Assembly: GCF_002159335.1 (NCBI RefSeq)
Contig: NZ_NFHP01000008.1
Location: 1-64,000 of the forward strand
Length of the DNA stretch: 64,000 nucleotides
From: Collinsella sp. An7
Lineage (GTDB): Bacteria > Actinomycetota > Coriobacteriia > Coriobacteriales > Coriobacteriaceae
Direction of reading: 5' to 3'
In this document: positions 55,006 through 62,584 of the stretch, one piece after another
Numbering within the stretch: the first letter of the stretch is position 1
How the letters are laid out: each line of letters begins with the position of its first letter
The notes under the pieces: model-generated
What the model was told of the DNA's origin: nothing
The model's database searches: none
What the model saw: the letters and a program-made list of their open reading frames with translations, nothing else
Made by a program: the position numbers and the translations under genes

Positions 55006-55590
55006 GTTTGACAAGTTGTTGCGCGATTCGGTGGTAGTTTCTCAATCAGGATCGTCCTGTTCTCTTTACATGGCAAACTGCGGCACTGGTGAGGGCTGCG
55101 GCGTAGTTCCGTGGCGGGTTGCCAAAACAAGGCCCATTCAGGTCCCTTTGTTTGACAAGCCGCAGCCGAAGTGTGAGCTCGGCCGGAGTAACCTCGCAGA
55201 TTGTCAAGCTAAGGTCCGTCCAGCTTCTCTTGTTTGACAAAGCGCAACCGAACCGATGGCGTGCGCGGAGTAATCTTGCAGATCGTCAAACAAAGCGCCG
55301 AGTGGACGACCCCCTTTGACAATCTGCGGTGCAACTGCGAATGGCTGCACAGTTCCATTGCGGCTTGTCAAACGGTGGCCCATGCGGGCTCTCCTAATTG
55401 ACAGTCTGCGGCAACGGCGGGCGCTGCACGTCGCTGTTGCCGCACGTTGTCACATAAGCGGTCGATTTAGCCGTCTTGCGTGACAATCTGCGGCAACGGC
55501 GGAGCCGTAGCACACGCCTGCCGCATGTTGGCTCCTAACGGTGCCCGATGGGTCCCCTTGTGCGACGGTCCGCATCAACACCTTGAGCGG
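55006..55590. repeat. Tandem array of about seven palindromic units, period about 82 bp
   Basis: Units begin near 55006, 55071, 55151, 55232, 55315, 55398 and 55480, with a faint eighth near 55560. Each is an imperfect palindrome of 52-60 bp with ends like TTTGACAANCTGCGGCAAC and the complement, then a linker of about 25 bp that often contains GGCCC or GGTCC. The first unit has an internal deletion. The units are diverged. There are no identical repeats with unique spacers, so it is not CRISPR. The array fills the 988-bp gap between the EIIB and capA genes. Confidence 0.8.
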
Positions 55591-55831
55591 GCTCGGGCCG
55601 GCACCGCGGATCAGCGCGACCGCCCCGCCCGCCTGTCGGCCCGGCCCCGCCCCCCTGGATCGTCCTCGTCACCTGTTCTGACCTCGCCATCCTCCCGCCC
55701 TGCGCGCTTGACGGACCCGGCCGGTCGTCTGGCCGACGTGCGGGGGCCGAATCTCGGCAAATGCGGTACTGTTATTTCTATATGAGTCGTTTTCCGCGCT
55801 TGCGCAGGTCGGGCGCGTGGATGGGGGAGCT

Positions 55832-57772
55832 ATGGGTACCGCGGGATCGGGAGACAGCCGGCAGTCGGGCAACGCGGGTCGTTCGCCCCGCCGCCCGCTG
55901 CGTCTGGCGGGCACGCAGGCAGGCGCCGGAGCACATGGCTCGGGCGCTGCCGGAGCATCCAGCGCGTCGGGATCGGCCGGCGCATCCGCCCACGGCAGCG
56001 TCTCGCGCAGCGCAGCGCCCGGAGCTCGCCAATCCCGTCCCTCCGCCGGGGCCTCGTCGCCCAAGGGCGGCCGGTCCCGTGCAGCGGCGCCCTCATCGCG
56101 CCCCGCGGGAGCTTCCGACCGCGCCTCTGCCCGCGGCCGGGGAGCCTCGCCCGCCACGCAGGGCGTCCCCGCAAGCCAGCATCCCACTCAGCGCCGTCCG
56201 CTCGGCTCGGGGCCTGCCGGGCACGCATCAGGCTCCAGCCAGCGGCCCTCGCCCCGCCGTCAGCAGGGGCAGCGCGTCAACCGTACCCGCTACGGATACC
56301 CCACGGTGGGCGAGCGTCTCGCCAAAACGACGCGCCGCACCGGCCCGGGACGTCGCCCCGTCATCGGGACCACGGTTCAGCACAACGGGTCGCTCGGCTA
56401 CATCCGCCGCGGCCCCTTCCGGGGCAATGCCCAGCGGCGCGCCGCCCGGGCGAGCCTCCTTCATGTGTTGCCCTATGCTCTCGGTGTGCTCGCCATCGTG
56501 CTCGTGCTCTGGGGTGTGGGGTCGCTCGTGCAGGGCGGCTTTAACCCGTTTGCGGGCTCGGCGGCCTCGGGCGACGCCTCGCGGCTCGGCACGCTCAGCC
56601 ACGCGTTTGCGGACGGCTTTGCCACCCCGCCTGCGCAGGCAAAGCTTCAGGCAGATTCGCCGGGCGCGGTGGTGCTCACGCCGGGCCGCGTGACCGACTC
56701 GGGCACCGGGCGCGTAACGTTCTCGGCCGTGGGCGATAACATCGCTAACGAGAATCTGCTCGAGCTTGCCGATGCCGCTGCGGGCGAGACCAGCGACGAC
56801 CAGTACGACTTCAACGCGTTCTACGACGGCATTCGCGATGCGGTGCAGTCCTACGACATCTCGTTCATCAACCAAGAGACCACGCTGGGCGGCCCCGACC
56901 GCTATGGATACAACGGGTATCCCAGCTACAACACGCCCGACTCGCTCGCCGATGCCGTGGTTGCCGCGGGCTGGGACGTGGTTTCGCTCGACTCCAACCA
57001 CACCTACGACACGGGCGTCGAGGCCATCCAGCACTCGCTCGAGGTGTGGAGCGGCAAGTCGGACGACGTGCTCACCCTGGGCAGCTTTGCCAGCGAGGAG
57101 GACCGCTCGCGCGTGCGCATGGTGGAGTGCAACGGGGTGCGCATCGCGTTTCTCTCGTACTGCTACGGTCAGAATGGCTACGACCAGTCCGAGCTGCCCA
57201 ACGACTACTATGCCGTGCCGTACACCACCGAGGGCATGCAGGCCGATGTGGCGCGCGCCCGCGAGGTGGCCGACGCTGTGGTGGTCTACATGCACTGGGG
57301 CACCGAGTACACGCACGACCCCGACGAGACGCAGCTCACCCGCGCTCAGGAGCTGGCCGATGCGGGCGTGGACCTGGTGATTGGCAGCCATGCGCACGTG
57401 ATCCAGCCGATGGCCTGGGTCAACGGGGCAAATGGCGGCAAGACGCTTGTGGTCTACGGGCTCGGTGACGTGTGGAGCGGCTACCACGATTACCCCGAGT
57501 GCATCTTCTCGGGCATGATGAGCTGCGAGTTTGTAAAGCTCAGTGCAGACGAGGCCAAAGAGGCGGGCCGCAAGGTCTCGATTGAGAACGTGGTCTGGCA
57601 CCCGCTCATCGAGCACTGGGAGGGCAACACCGACACGGTCTACCTGCTCTCGGACTACACCGAGGAGCAGGCGCGCGCCAACGAGCTGCTCGCCGGGCTC
57701 GACGACCCGTACACCTGGATGCAGGACCTCACCAAGCAGGTGATTGGCGAGGAGTTCACGATCGATATGTAG
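55832..57772 (+). CDS. CapA-like (poly-gamma-glutamate synthesis type) metallophosphatase-fold protein
   Basis: An envelope protein of 646 residues. Residues 1-200 form a basic, Ser/Gly/Pro/Arg-rich tail, probably cytoplasmic. One transmembrane helix follows (VLPYALGVLAIVLVLWGVGS, about 213-232). The CapA domain begins near 290: FSAVGDNIANENLLELA, YDISFINQETTLGG, VSLDSNHTYDTG, VVVYMHWGTEY, VDLVIGSHAHVIQP and VYGLGDVW. Related proteins take part in poly-gamma-glutamate or capsule formation, but no capB/capC genes are nearby, so the substrate is unknown. The ATG at 55832 has GGGGGAG upstream. It converges on the C39-like gene. Confidence 0.88.
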   Translation: MGTAGSGDSRQSGNAGRSPRRPLRLAGTQAGAGAHGSGAAGASSASGSAGASAHGSVSRSAAPGARQSRPSAGASSPKGGRSRAAAPSSRPAGASDRASARGRGASPATQGVPASQHPTQRRPLGSGPAGHASGSSQRPSPRRQQGQRVNRTRYGYPTVGERLAKTTRRTGPGRRPVIGTTVQHNGSLGYIRRGPFRGNAQRRAARASLLHVLPYALGVLAIVLVLWGVGSLVQGGFNPFAGSAASGDASRLGTLSHAFADGFATPPAQAKLQADSPGAVVLTPGRVTDSGTGRVTFSAVGDNIANENLLELADAAAGETSDDQYDFNAFYDGIRDAVQSYDISFINQETTLGGPDRYGYNGYPSYNTPDSLADAVVAAGWDVVSLDSNHTYDTGVEAIQHSLEVWSGKSDDVLTLGSFASEEDRSRVRMVECNGVRIAFLSYCYGQNGYDQSELPNDYYAVPYTTEGMQADVARAREVADAVVVYMHWGTEYTHDPDETQLTRAQELADAGVDLVIGSHAHVIQPMAWVNGANGGKTLVVYGLGDVWSGYHDYPECIFSGMMSCEFVKLSADEAKEAGRKVSIENVVWHPLIEHWEGNTDTVYLLSDYTEEQARANELLAGLDDPYTWMQDLTKQVIGEEFTIDM

Positions 57773-57821
57773 CGCGGGGCGGGGCGGCTGTTGCGGGCTA
57801 CGTCTCGTCCCGGCTCCGTCG

Positions 57822-58844
57822 TTACGCCGAGAACGCCCAGTAGTTGCGTGCGTCGTGCATGATGGTGTCGAGGTCCCACGAGGTCTCGTTGTCCTCGGGC
57901 GCGTTGGGGTTGTGGATGCGGATGCGCCCGTCGTCGTCCACGCCCACGAGCACGATGTAGTGCCCGACCTTGGTAAATGCCCCCGGGCCCACGTTTACGA
58001 TCACGGGGTGGCCGGCTTCGACCTCCGCGCTGATGCGCGAGGCCACGTCGGGGAGCGTCTCCACGGTGAGGCCGAGCTGCGCGCCACCGTCGGTCATAAA
58101 GCGCCACGAGGTGCTGTTGGCCTCGACGTAGTCGTTTTCTTCGCTAAACTCCGCCATCTCGACGGGCCCCATATCGGTCTTTCCGGTGAGCGCGATGTAG
58201 ACCATCGACATGCAGGTCACGCCGCAGCCGTTCTCGCCGATGGTGCCGCCGGCGTATGGGTCGTCTGCCCAGGCGGGGTCGGTCTGAAAGAGCTCGGGCA
58301 CCGTGCCCTTCTTCCATTTGCTCTTGGGCGTTGAAGTGGGCCCGTCCGAGTCTTTTTGAGCGGTGTCGCTTGCTTGGGTGGCTGTGGTGGTGGAGGTGGC
58401 CGCAGGTTCTTCGGGCGCGGGTGAGAAGAGGCCGATGAGCGCGCCGACTCCGTTAACGATGCCGACCCCGATGACGAGGACGGCAAGGACCATAACGATG
58501 AGCCGGGCGGGGATACGTGGCTGCTGAGCTGCCGGGCGGCGTGTTGAGCTCCGTCGCGTGGGGGTGGGGGAGGCTTGGCGTGCGCGGCGGGAAGGCCGTT
58601 GCGTTGCGGGGCCGTTAGAGCCTGCGCACCGGGTGCGCGAGGCGCCGCCGCCAGCGTAGCGCCCGCGCGGCGCGGATGAGCCGTTGCGAGGCTGACCGGC
58701 CTGCCCGGCGGATGCGCGGCGCGTTGTGGGCCGGTCGGCGGGGGAGTTGCCGAGGGACTGGGAGGTGCGCTCCGCCGAAGCACGGCGCGGCGTTGGGCGA
58801 GCTGCCCCGCTGCGCGCCCGCGGGTCCTGCGATTTGGCGTCCAT
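57822..58844 (-). CDS. Membrane-anchored C39-like cysteine peptidase
   Basis: A protein of 340 residues. An Arg/Ser/Pro-rich basic N-terminal tail (about 1-110) precedes one helix (LIVMVLAVLVIGVGIVNGVG, about 114-133). After a Thr/Ser linker comes a C39_2-type peptidase domain: ELFQTDPAWADDPYAGG, the nucleophile region GENGCGVTCMSMVY, the catalytic His in KVGHYIVLVGVD, and IHNPNAPED. It probably acts outside the membrane on cell-wall or secreted peptides. GGGAGG precedes the ATG at 58844. The tail resembles that of the convergent CapA-like neighbour. Confidence 0.88.
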   Translation of the reverse strand: MDAKSQDPRARSGAARPTPRRASAERTSQSLGNSPADRPTTRRASAGQAGQPRNGSSAPRGRYAGGGASRTRCAGSNGPATQRPSRRARQASPTPTRRSSTRRPAAQQPRIPARLIVMVLAVLVIGVGIVNGVGALIGLFSPAPEEPAATSTTTATQASDTAQKDSDGPTSTPKSKWKKGTVPELFQTDPAWADDPYAGGTIGENGCGVTCMSMVYIALTGKTDMGPVEMAEFSEENDYVEANSTSWRFMTDGGAQLGLTVETLPDVASRISAEVEAGHPVIVNVGPGAFTKVGHYIVLVGVDDDGRIRIHNPNAPEDNETSWDLDTIMHDARNYWAFSA

Positions 58845-59316
58845 AGTTGCCTCCCATCGCCATATGAGCCTGAGTGTAGCACGCAGCGGCGGGACGACTG
58901 CCTGCTCGGCCTTTCATTAGCGTTCTGTTTTCACGTTGTGCATGTTCGCGATACTTCCCTGCCGCCCATCTCGCCTTTCCCGGTTGGCCGGTTCTGGTCC
59001 CGCCCGCCGACTGATTCCTTCTACTAGAAAGAATCAGTCGCTTCTGCCCTAAAAACGTCCGAAGCTATCTAATAGGAGGAATTGGGCGCACGGCCCCGCG
59101 CTCGCAGAATGAACCGTACACGCGGCGGCGCGCGGGCAGAAGGAATCGGACAGGCCCGCCCGTAACCCTTCGGGCCCTCCGCCCCCGCTGCCGCGCCGTT
59201 CGCCCGCCGCGTCCTGCACCCCCTGTGCCCAACGGGTAAGATGGTCGTGGCTGCCTGGCGCACCGCCTGGGTAGCGCCGCGCCACAGTGGCGACTGTCAT
59301 CAAGAAAGGGGCTCGC
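58845..59316. other. Divergent region before the epimerase gene, with a 33-bp palindrome
   Basis: The region contains CGACTGATTC, CTTCTACTAGAAA, GAATCAGTCG (59008-59040), a near-perfect palindrome that could be an operator or hairpin. An isolated AGGAGG at about 59072 is not followed by a start codon. TAAGAT near 59237 may be the -10 box of the epimerase gene. No gene is seen. Confidence 0.5.
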
Positions 59317-60204
59317 ATGTCCACCATCACCACCATCGGCAAGGGCGCCCTGAGCGCTTCCATCAACTCCAAAGGAGCCGAGCTCCAGAGCCTCAAGCTC
59401 AACGGCGTCGAATACCTCTGGCAGGCGGACCCTGCCCTGTGGGGCAAGCACGCGCCGGTGCTCTTTCCCATTGTGGGCTCCATCCGCAACGGCCGAGCTG
59501 ATTCCGCCGAGGGCCCCTGCACAATGGACCGCCACGGCCTTGCGCGCATCAACGAGCATGAGCTGGTGAGCGTTTCCGACGACGGCACCTCCGTCACCTA
59601 CGAGTTTGTGAGCACGCCCGAGACCCGTGCCGCTTACCCCTACGACTTCAAACTCAACATGACCTACACCATCGTGGGCGAGGCTACGCTCGCCCAAACC
59701 TTCCGAGTGGAGAACACCGGCGCGGTGCCGCTGCCGTTCTCGGTGGGCGGACACCCGGCGTTCAACATTCCTGTTGAGGGTACGGACGAGGCGTACGAGG
59801 ACTACGAGTTCCGCTTTGCCGAGCCCTGGACGGCCGACTGCCCCAAGCTGGTCGAAGGCGGCCTTGCCACCTACGAGGACACCTTCCGCACCGTGGACGG
59901 CTCGGATACGCTGCCGCTTTCGCGCGAGCTCTTCCGCTACGACACGATGATCCTGGACCACGTGCCCGGCGACACGCTGTCGCTCGTGGGCAAGCGTTCG
60001 GGCCACGGGATTCGTGTCGACTTCCCCGGGTTTGACTACCTGGGCGTTTGGTCGGCTCCGGGCGCGCCGTTTGTGGCGCTCGAGCCGTGGACCGGCCACA
60101 CCACGCTCACTACGGAAGACGACGTGCTCGAGCACAAGGAGAACATCACTATCCTCGAGCCCGGTGCAGTGGATGAGCGCACCTTCACCATCACGCTGCT
60201 GTAG
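59317..60204 (+). CDS. Aldose 1-epimerase-like protein (LacX/YeaD type)
   Basis: A galactose mutarotase-fold protein of 295 residues, acting on sugar anomers in the cytoplasm. Family segments are SINSKGAELQSLKLNGVEYLW, WGKHAPVLFPIVGSIRNG, MDRHGLARI, the central GGHPAFNIP with the conserved His, and FVALEPWTGHTT. The LacX-like subgroup often has uncertain substrate, so the epimerase activity is by homology only. GAAAGGGG precedes the ATG at 59317. It is monocistronic and is followed by a repeat island. Confidence 0.9.
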   Translation: MSTITTIGKGALSASINSKGAELQSLKLNGVEYLWQADPALWGKHAPVLFPIVGSIRNGRADSAEGPCTMDRHGLARINEHELVSVSDDGTSVTYEFVSTPETRAAYPYDFKLNMTYTIVGEATLAQTFRVENTGAVPLPFSVGGHPAFNIPVEGTDEAYEDYEFRFAEPWTADCPKLVEGGLATYEDTFRTVDGSDTLPLSRELFRYDTMILDHVPGDTLSLVGKRSGHGIRVDFPGFDYLGVWSAPGAPFVALEPWTGHTTLTTEDDVLEHKENITILEPGAVDERTFTITLL

Positions 60205-60231
60205 GCGGTGCGAGCGCCGGCTGCGACGTGT

Positions 60232-60395
60232 TGATTGACCATCTGCAGTAGAACTCGCCCTGCCCGGTGCGTTGTGCTGCAGATGGTCAATTCTCAGGCC
60301 CGTTTTGCCCGCTTGTTTGACAACCTGCGGCGCAATGCTCGCGCCCCGCGGCACAGTACGTCGCAGATCGTCAATTGAGACGCCGCGGCTGTTTT
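60232..60395. repeat. Two palindromic units of the 82-bp-period family
   Basis: Unit 1 has GATTGACCATCTGCAG (60233-60248) against CTGCAGATGGTCAATT (60277-60292). Unit 2 runs 60316-60375 with TTTGACAACCTGCGGCGCAA at its left end and GTCGCAGATCGTCAA at its right. The starts are about 82 bp apart, the same spacing as in the array at 55006-55590. Confidence 0.8.
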
Positions 60396-60417
60396 GCGAG
60401 GGTTCTCCGCCACGTTG

Positions 60418-60503
60418 GTTAGGTACCCGGCCATTACCTGAGCGGCAAATCATGGTGTATTTTGACCATGATTTGCCGCTCAGGTAATGGCCGGGTACCT
60501 AAC
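60418..60503. repeat. 86-bp long-palindrome element, copy 2 (perfect)
   Basis: Perfect 39-bp arms (60418-60456 and 60465-60503) start GTTAGGTACCCGGCCATTAC, with an 8-base loop GTATTTTG. It has the same length as the copy at 14468-14553. Confidence 0.92.
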
Positions 60504-60567
60504 TGTTTGGACATGGGGGTCGGTTGAGGCCGTTGGGGTGCAATCGAGGAAGAAAAAACGACGGGCA

Positions 60568-60743
60568 GTGGCCAAAAAGGGTGCCGAAAAAGTAATCTGC
60601 TCGGACATGATCGGGCCCCGGGCTGCCCGCAGCGTCTCGAAGAGTCTCGAAGAGGGTTCCAGTGCCCGGTTCTCGCAGTCGACGGCGCGCGCGATGCCTT
60701 CCAAAGCAGACGAGATTACTTTTTCGACGCTGCTTTTGGCCAC
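60568..60743. mobile_element. Inverted-repeat element with TGGCCAAAA ends, copy 2
   Basis: The left end GTGGCCAAAAAGGGTGCCG plus AAAAAGTAATCT is mirrored at the right end (GTGGCCAAAAGCAGCGTCG plus AAAAAGTAATCT on the other strand). It is 176 bp. The interior has a direct repeat TCTCGAAGAG twice (60635-60654). The ends match copy 1 at 46652-46849. Confidence 0.72.
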
Positions 60744-60967
60744 AGGATCGCATTGTTTTTTTGCGAGGGAGAGGTCGCAGCGGCTTTTGGGGCGCGACGC
60801 ATGCGGAGACCGGTTGCTGGCAAAGGGCATGCCGACGCCTTGCCCCGGTTGCGTTCAGCGAGATCATTTGCCATGGCCTGCGCGCTTCGGCCCTCTCCGC
60901 ACTGAGGCTGACAGGGTCGCTCATGGGCCGCGCGCTCGTGGATTTTGCCGGTAGCGTCGGGTGCAGC
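60744..60967. other. Intergenic stretch without a recognised gene
   Basis: These 224 bp lie between the inverted-repeat element and the prfA promoter. Short open frames occur on both strands without ribosome sites. No RNA gene is recognised. Confidence 0.5.
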
Positions 60968-60995
60968 TTGCCCTTTTGCCCGGGCTGGGTATGAT
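60968..60995 (+). promoter_or_regulatory. Promoter of prfA
   Basis: TTGCCC (60968-60973), 16 bases, TATGAT (60990-60995). Transcription would start near 61002 and give a leader of about 150 bases. Confidence 0.6.
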
Positions 60996-61019
60996 AGGTG
61001 GGCGAAAGAAAGGTGTGCC

Positions 61020-61046
61020 ATGTATCTCAGGTTCGACATGTTCTAG
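61020..61046 (+). CDS. Putative 8-residue leader peptide upstream of prfA
   Basis: ATG at 61020 encodes MYLRFDMF and ends in TAG. AAAGG at 61009-61013 lies 6 bases upstream, a good ribosome site just after the predicted transcription start. The stop codon is UAG, which release factor 1 (the product of prfA) decodes, so an autoregulatory leader is possible. The evidence is positional only. Confidence 0.4.
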   Translation: MYLRFDMF

Positions 61047-61152
61047 CTGGGCTCAGCCCTTGCCGCAGCCGCGGCTCCATCCGCGCGGCCACACCGCACC
61101 ATCCATGCCGAGCATACGCCGGCACAGCCGGCCCAACCGTAAAGGACGCACC

Positions 61153-62220
61153 ATGCGCGACAAGCTCGAAAAACTCATCGCCGCCTACGAGGAGCTCGAG
61201 AAGAAGCTCGCCGACCCCTCCGTGGCCTCCGACATCAAAGAGTACACCCGCCTTAACAAGGAGTACGCGCACCAGACTCCGCTCGTTGCCGCAGCCCGCG
61301 AGTACCTCTCGGCGCTCGACGACATCGAGGCTGCCAAGGAGATGCTGCACGATACCTCCGATGCAGACGAGAAGGCCATGCTCCAGGAGGACATCGCCGA
61401 GAACGAGGCCAAGCTCCCCCAGCTCGAGGAAGACATCAAGTTCATGCTCATCCCGGGCGACCCCAACGACGAGAAGAACACCATCGTAGAGATCCGCTCC
61501 GCTGCCGGCGGCGACGAGGCGGCCATCTTTGCGGGCGACCTCTTTAAGATGTACCAGCGCTTCTGCGAGGAGCACAAGTGGAAGCTCGAGGTGCTCGACG
61601 CCAGCCCCTCCGAGGCGGGCGGCTTTAAGTCCATCGAGTTCAAGGTCTCGGGCGACAAAGTCTACTCCGTGATGAAGTACGAGAGCGGCGTGCACCGCGT
61701 GCAGCGCGTGCCCAAGACCGAGAGCCAGGGCCGCATCCAGACCTCCACGGCCACCGTGGCGGTGCTCCCCGAGGCAGACGAGATCGACATCAAGATCGAC
61801 CCCTCCGACCTGCGTGTCGACACCTACTGCGCCTCCGGCCCCGGCGGTCAGTGCGTTAACACCACCTACTCGGCGGTGCGCATTACCCACCTGCCCACCA
61901 ACACCGTGGTGCAGAGCCAGGAGCAGCGCAGCCAGATTCAGAACCGCGAGGTCTGCATGCAGATGCTCCGTGCGCGCCTCTACGAGATGGAGCTGCAGAA
62001 GCAGCAGGCCGAGCTGGGCGCCGAGCGCCAGAGCCAGATCGGGCACGGCAACCGCTCTGAGAAGATCCGCACGTACAACCAGCCGCAGGACCGCGTGACC
62101 GATCACCGCATCGGCTTTAACTCCACGTACAACGGGGTGCTTTTGGGCGATCAGCTGGCCACGGTCATCGACGCGCTCGCTGCCGCCGATCGCGCGGAGA
62201 AGCTCGCCCAGGCGGTGTAA
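61153..62220 (+). CDS. prfA: Peptide chain release factor 1
   Basis: Recognises UAA and UAG stop codons and triggers peptide release on the ribosome. It has 355 residues, normal for RF1. The codon-recognition region HRVQRVPKTESQGR carries the PxT tripeptide (PKT) that marks RF1 rather than RF2. The catalytic GGQ is in SGPGGQCVN. The C-terminus has NYNQPQ-like RTYNQPQDRVTDHRIG. AAAGGA precedes the ATG at 61153; the longer frame is not supported. prmC, whose product methylates the GGQ glutamine, is the next gene, 364 bases downstream. Confidence 0.97.
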   Translation: MRDKLEKLIAAYEELEKKLADPSVASDIKEYTRLNKEYAHQTPLVAAAREYLSALDDIEAAKEMLHDTSDADEKAMLQEDIAENEAKLPQLEEDIKFMLIPGDPNDEKNTIVEIRSAAGGDEAAIFAGDLFKMYQRFCEEHKWKLEVLDASPSEAGGFKSIEFKVSGDKVYSVMKYESGVHRVQRVPKTESQGRIQTSTATVAVLPEADEIDIKIDPSDLRVDTYCASGPGGQCVNTTYSAVRITHLPTNTVVQSQEQRSQIQNREVCMQMLRARLYEMELQKQQAELGAERQSQIGHGNRSEKIRTYNQPQDRVTDHRIGFNSTYNGVLLGDQLATVIDALAAADRAEKLAQAV

Positions 62221-62253
62221 GCGCCTTCGCTTGCGGGCGAAGTTGTCCTTGTT

Positions 62254-62297
62254 GGCTGCCGGCTCGTTGGGTGTTCCCCACGGGCCGGCGGCCTTTT
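62254..62297 (+). terminator. Terminator of prfA
   Basis: GGCTGCCGGC (62254-62263) pairs with GCCGGCGGCC (62284-62293), followed by TTTT. Confidence 0.6.
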
Positions 62298-62584
62298 GCT
62301 GCGCAGGGTGAGCGGGGCGGTGGTGCGCGCCGAGGGCTGGGCCGTGTACCTATTATGGAGACGCGTGGGGCGCTGCACATGGCGAGCGGTGTGGGACGTC
62401 GAAAAACGGGGCCTGCGAGCTGCGCGGTTAGAAAACGCAGAATTCTGGTCAGATATTGGTCAGACCTGTGCCAGAAACAGTCAGAGACTGGTTAGATGCC
62501 CACGATAGCCTGAGCGCAAACGCGTCGGCGGTGGGGTGCGCTTGCGGTAGAATCGCCACCGGTACGGGAACACGAGGGGTCACC
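62298..62584 (+). promoter_or_regulatory. prmC upstream region with repeated GTCAGA motifs
   Basis: GGTCAGA occurs at 62447-62453 and 62458-62464, and AGTCAGA near 62479, spaced about one and two helical turns. This could be a regulator site. TAGAAT at 62546-62551 is a likely -10 box for prmC. No gene is seen. Confidence 0.4.

Noticed and set aside
55006-55590. CRISPR array
   Set aside because: Units are palindromes diverged from each other, the linkers are also related, and no cas genes are present.
55006-55590. Chain of TTGACA promoters
   Set aside because: TTGACA-like words recur as part of the palindrome ends, but matching -10 boxes at 16-18 bases are absent.
55006-55590. Integron attC sites
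   Set aside because: The ends do not show the RYYYAAC/GTTRRRY core sites, there are no cassettes between units and no integrase is present.
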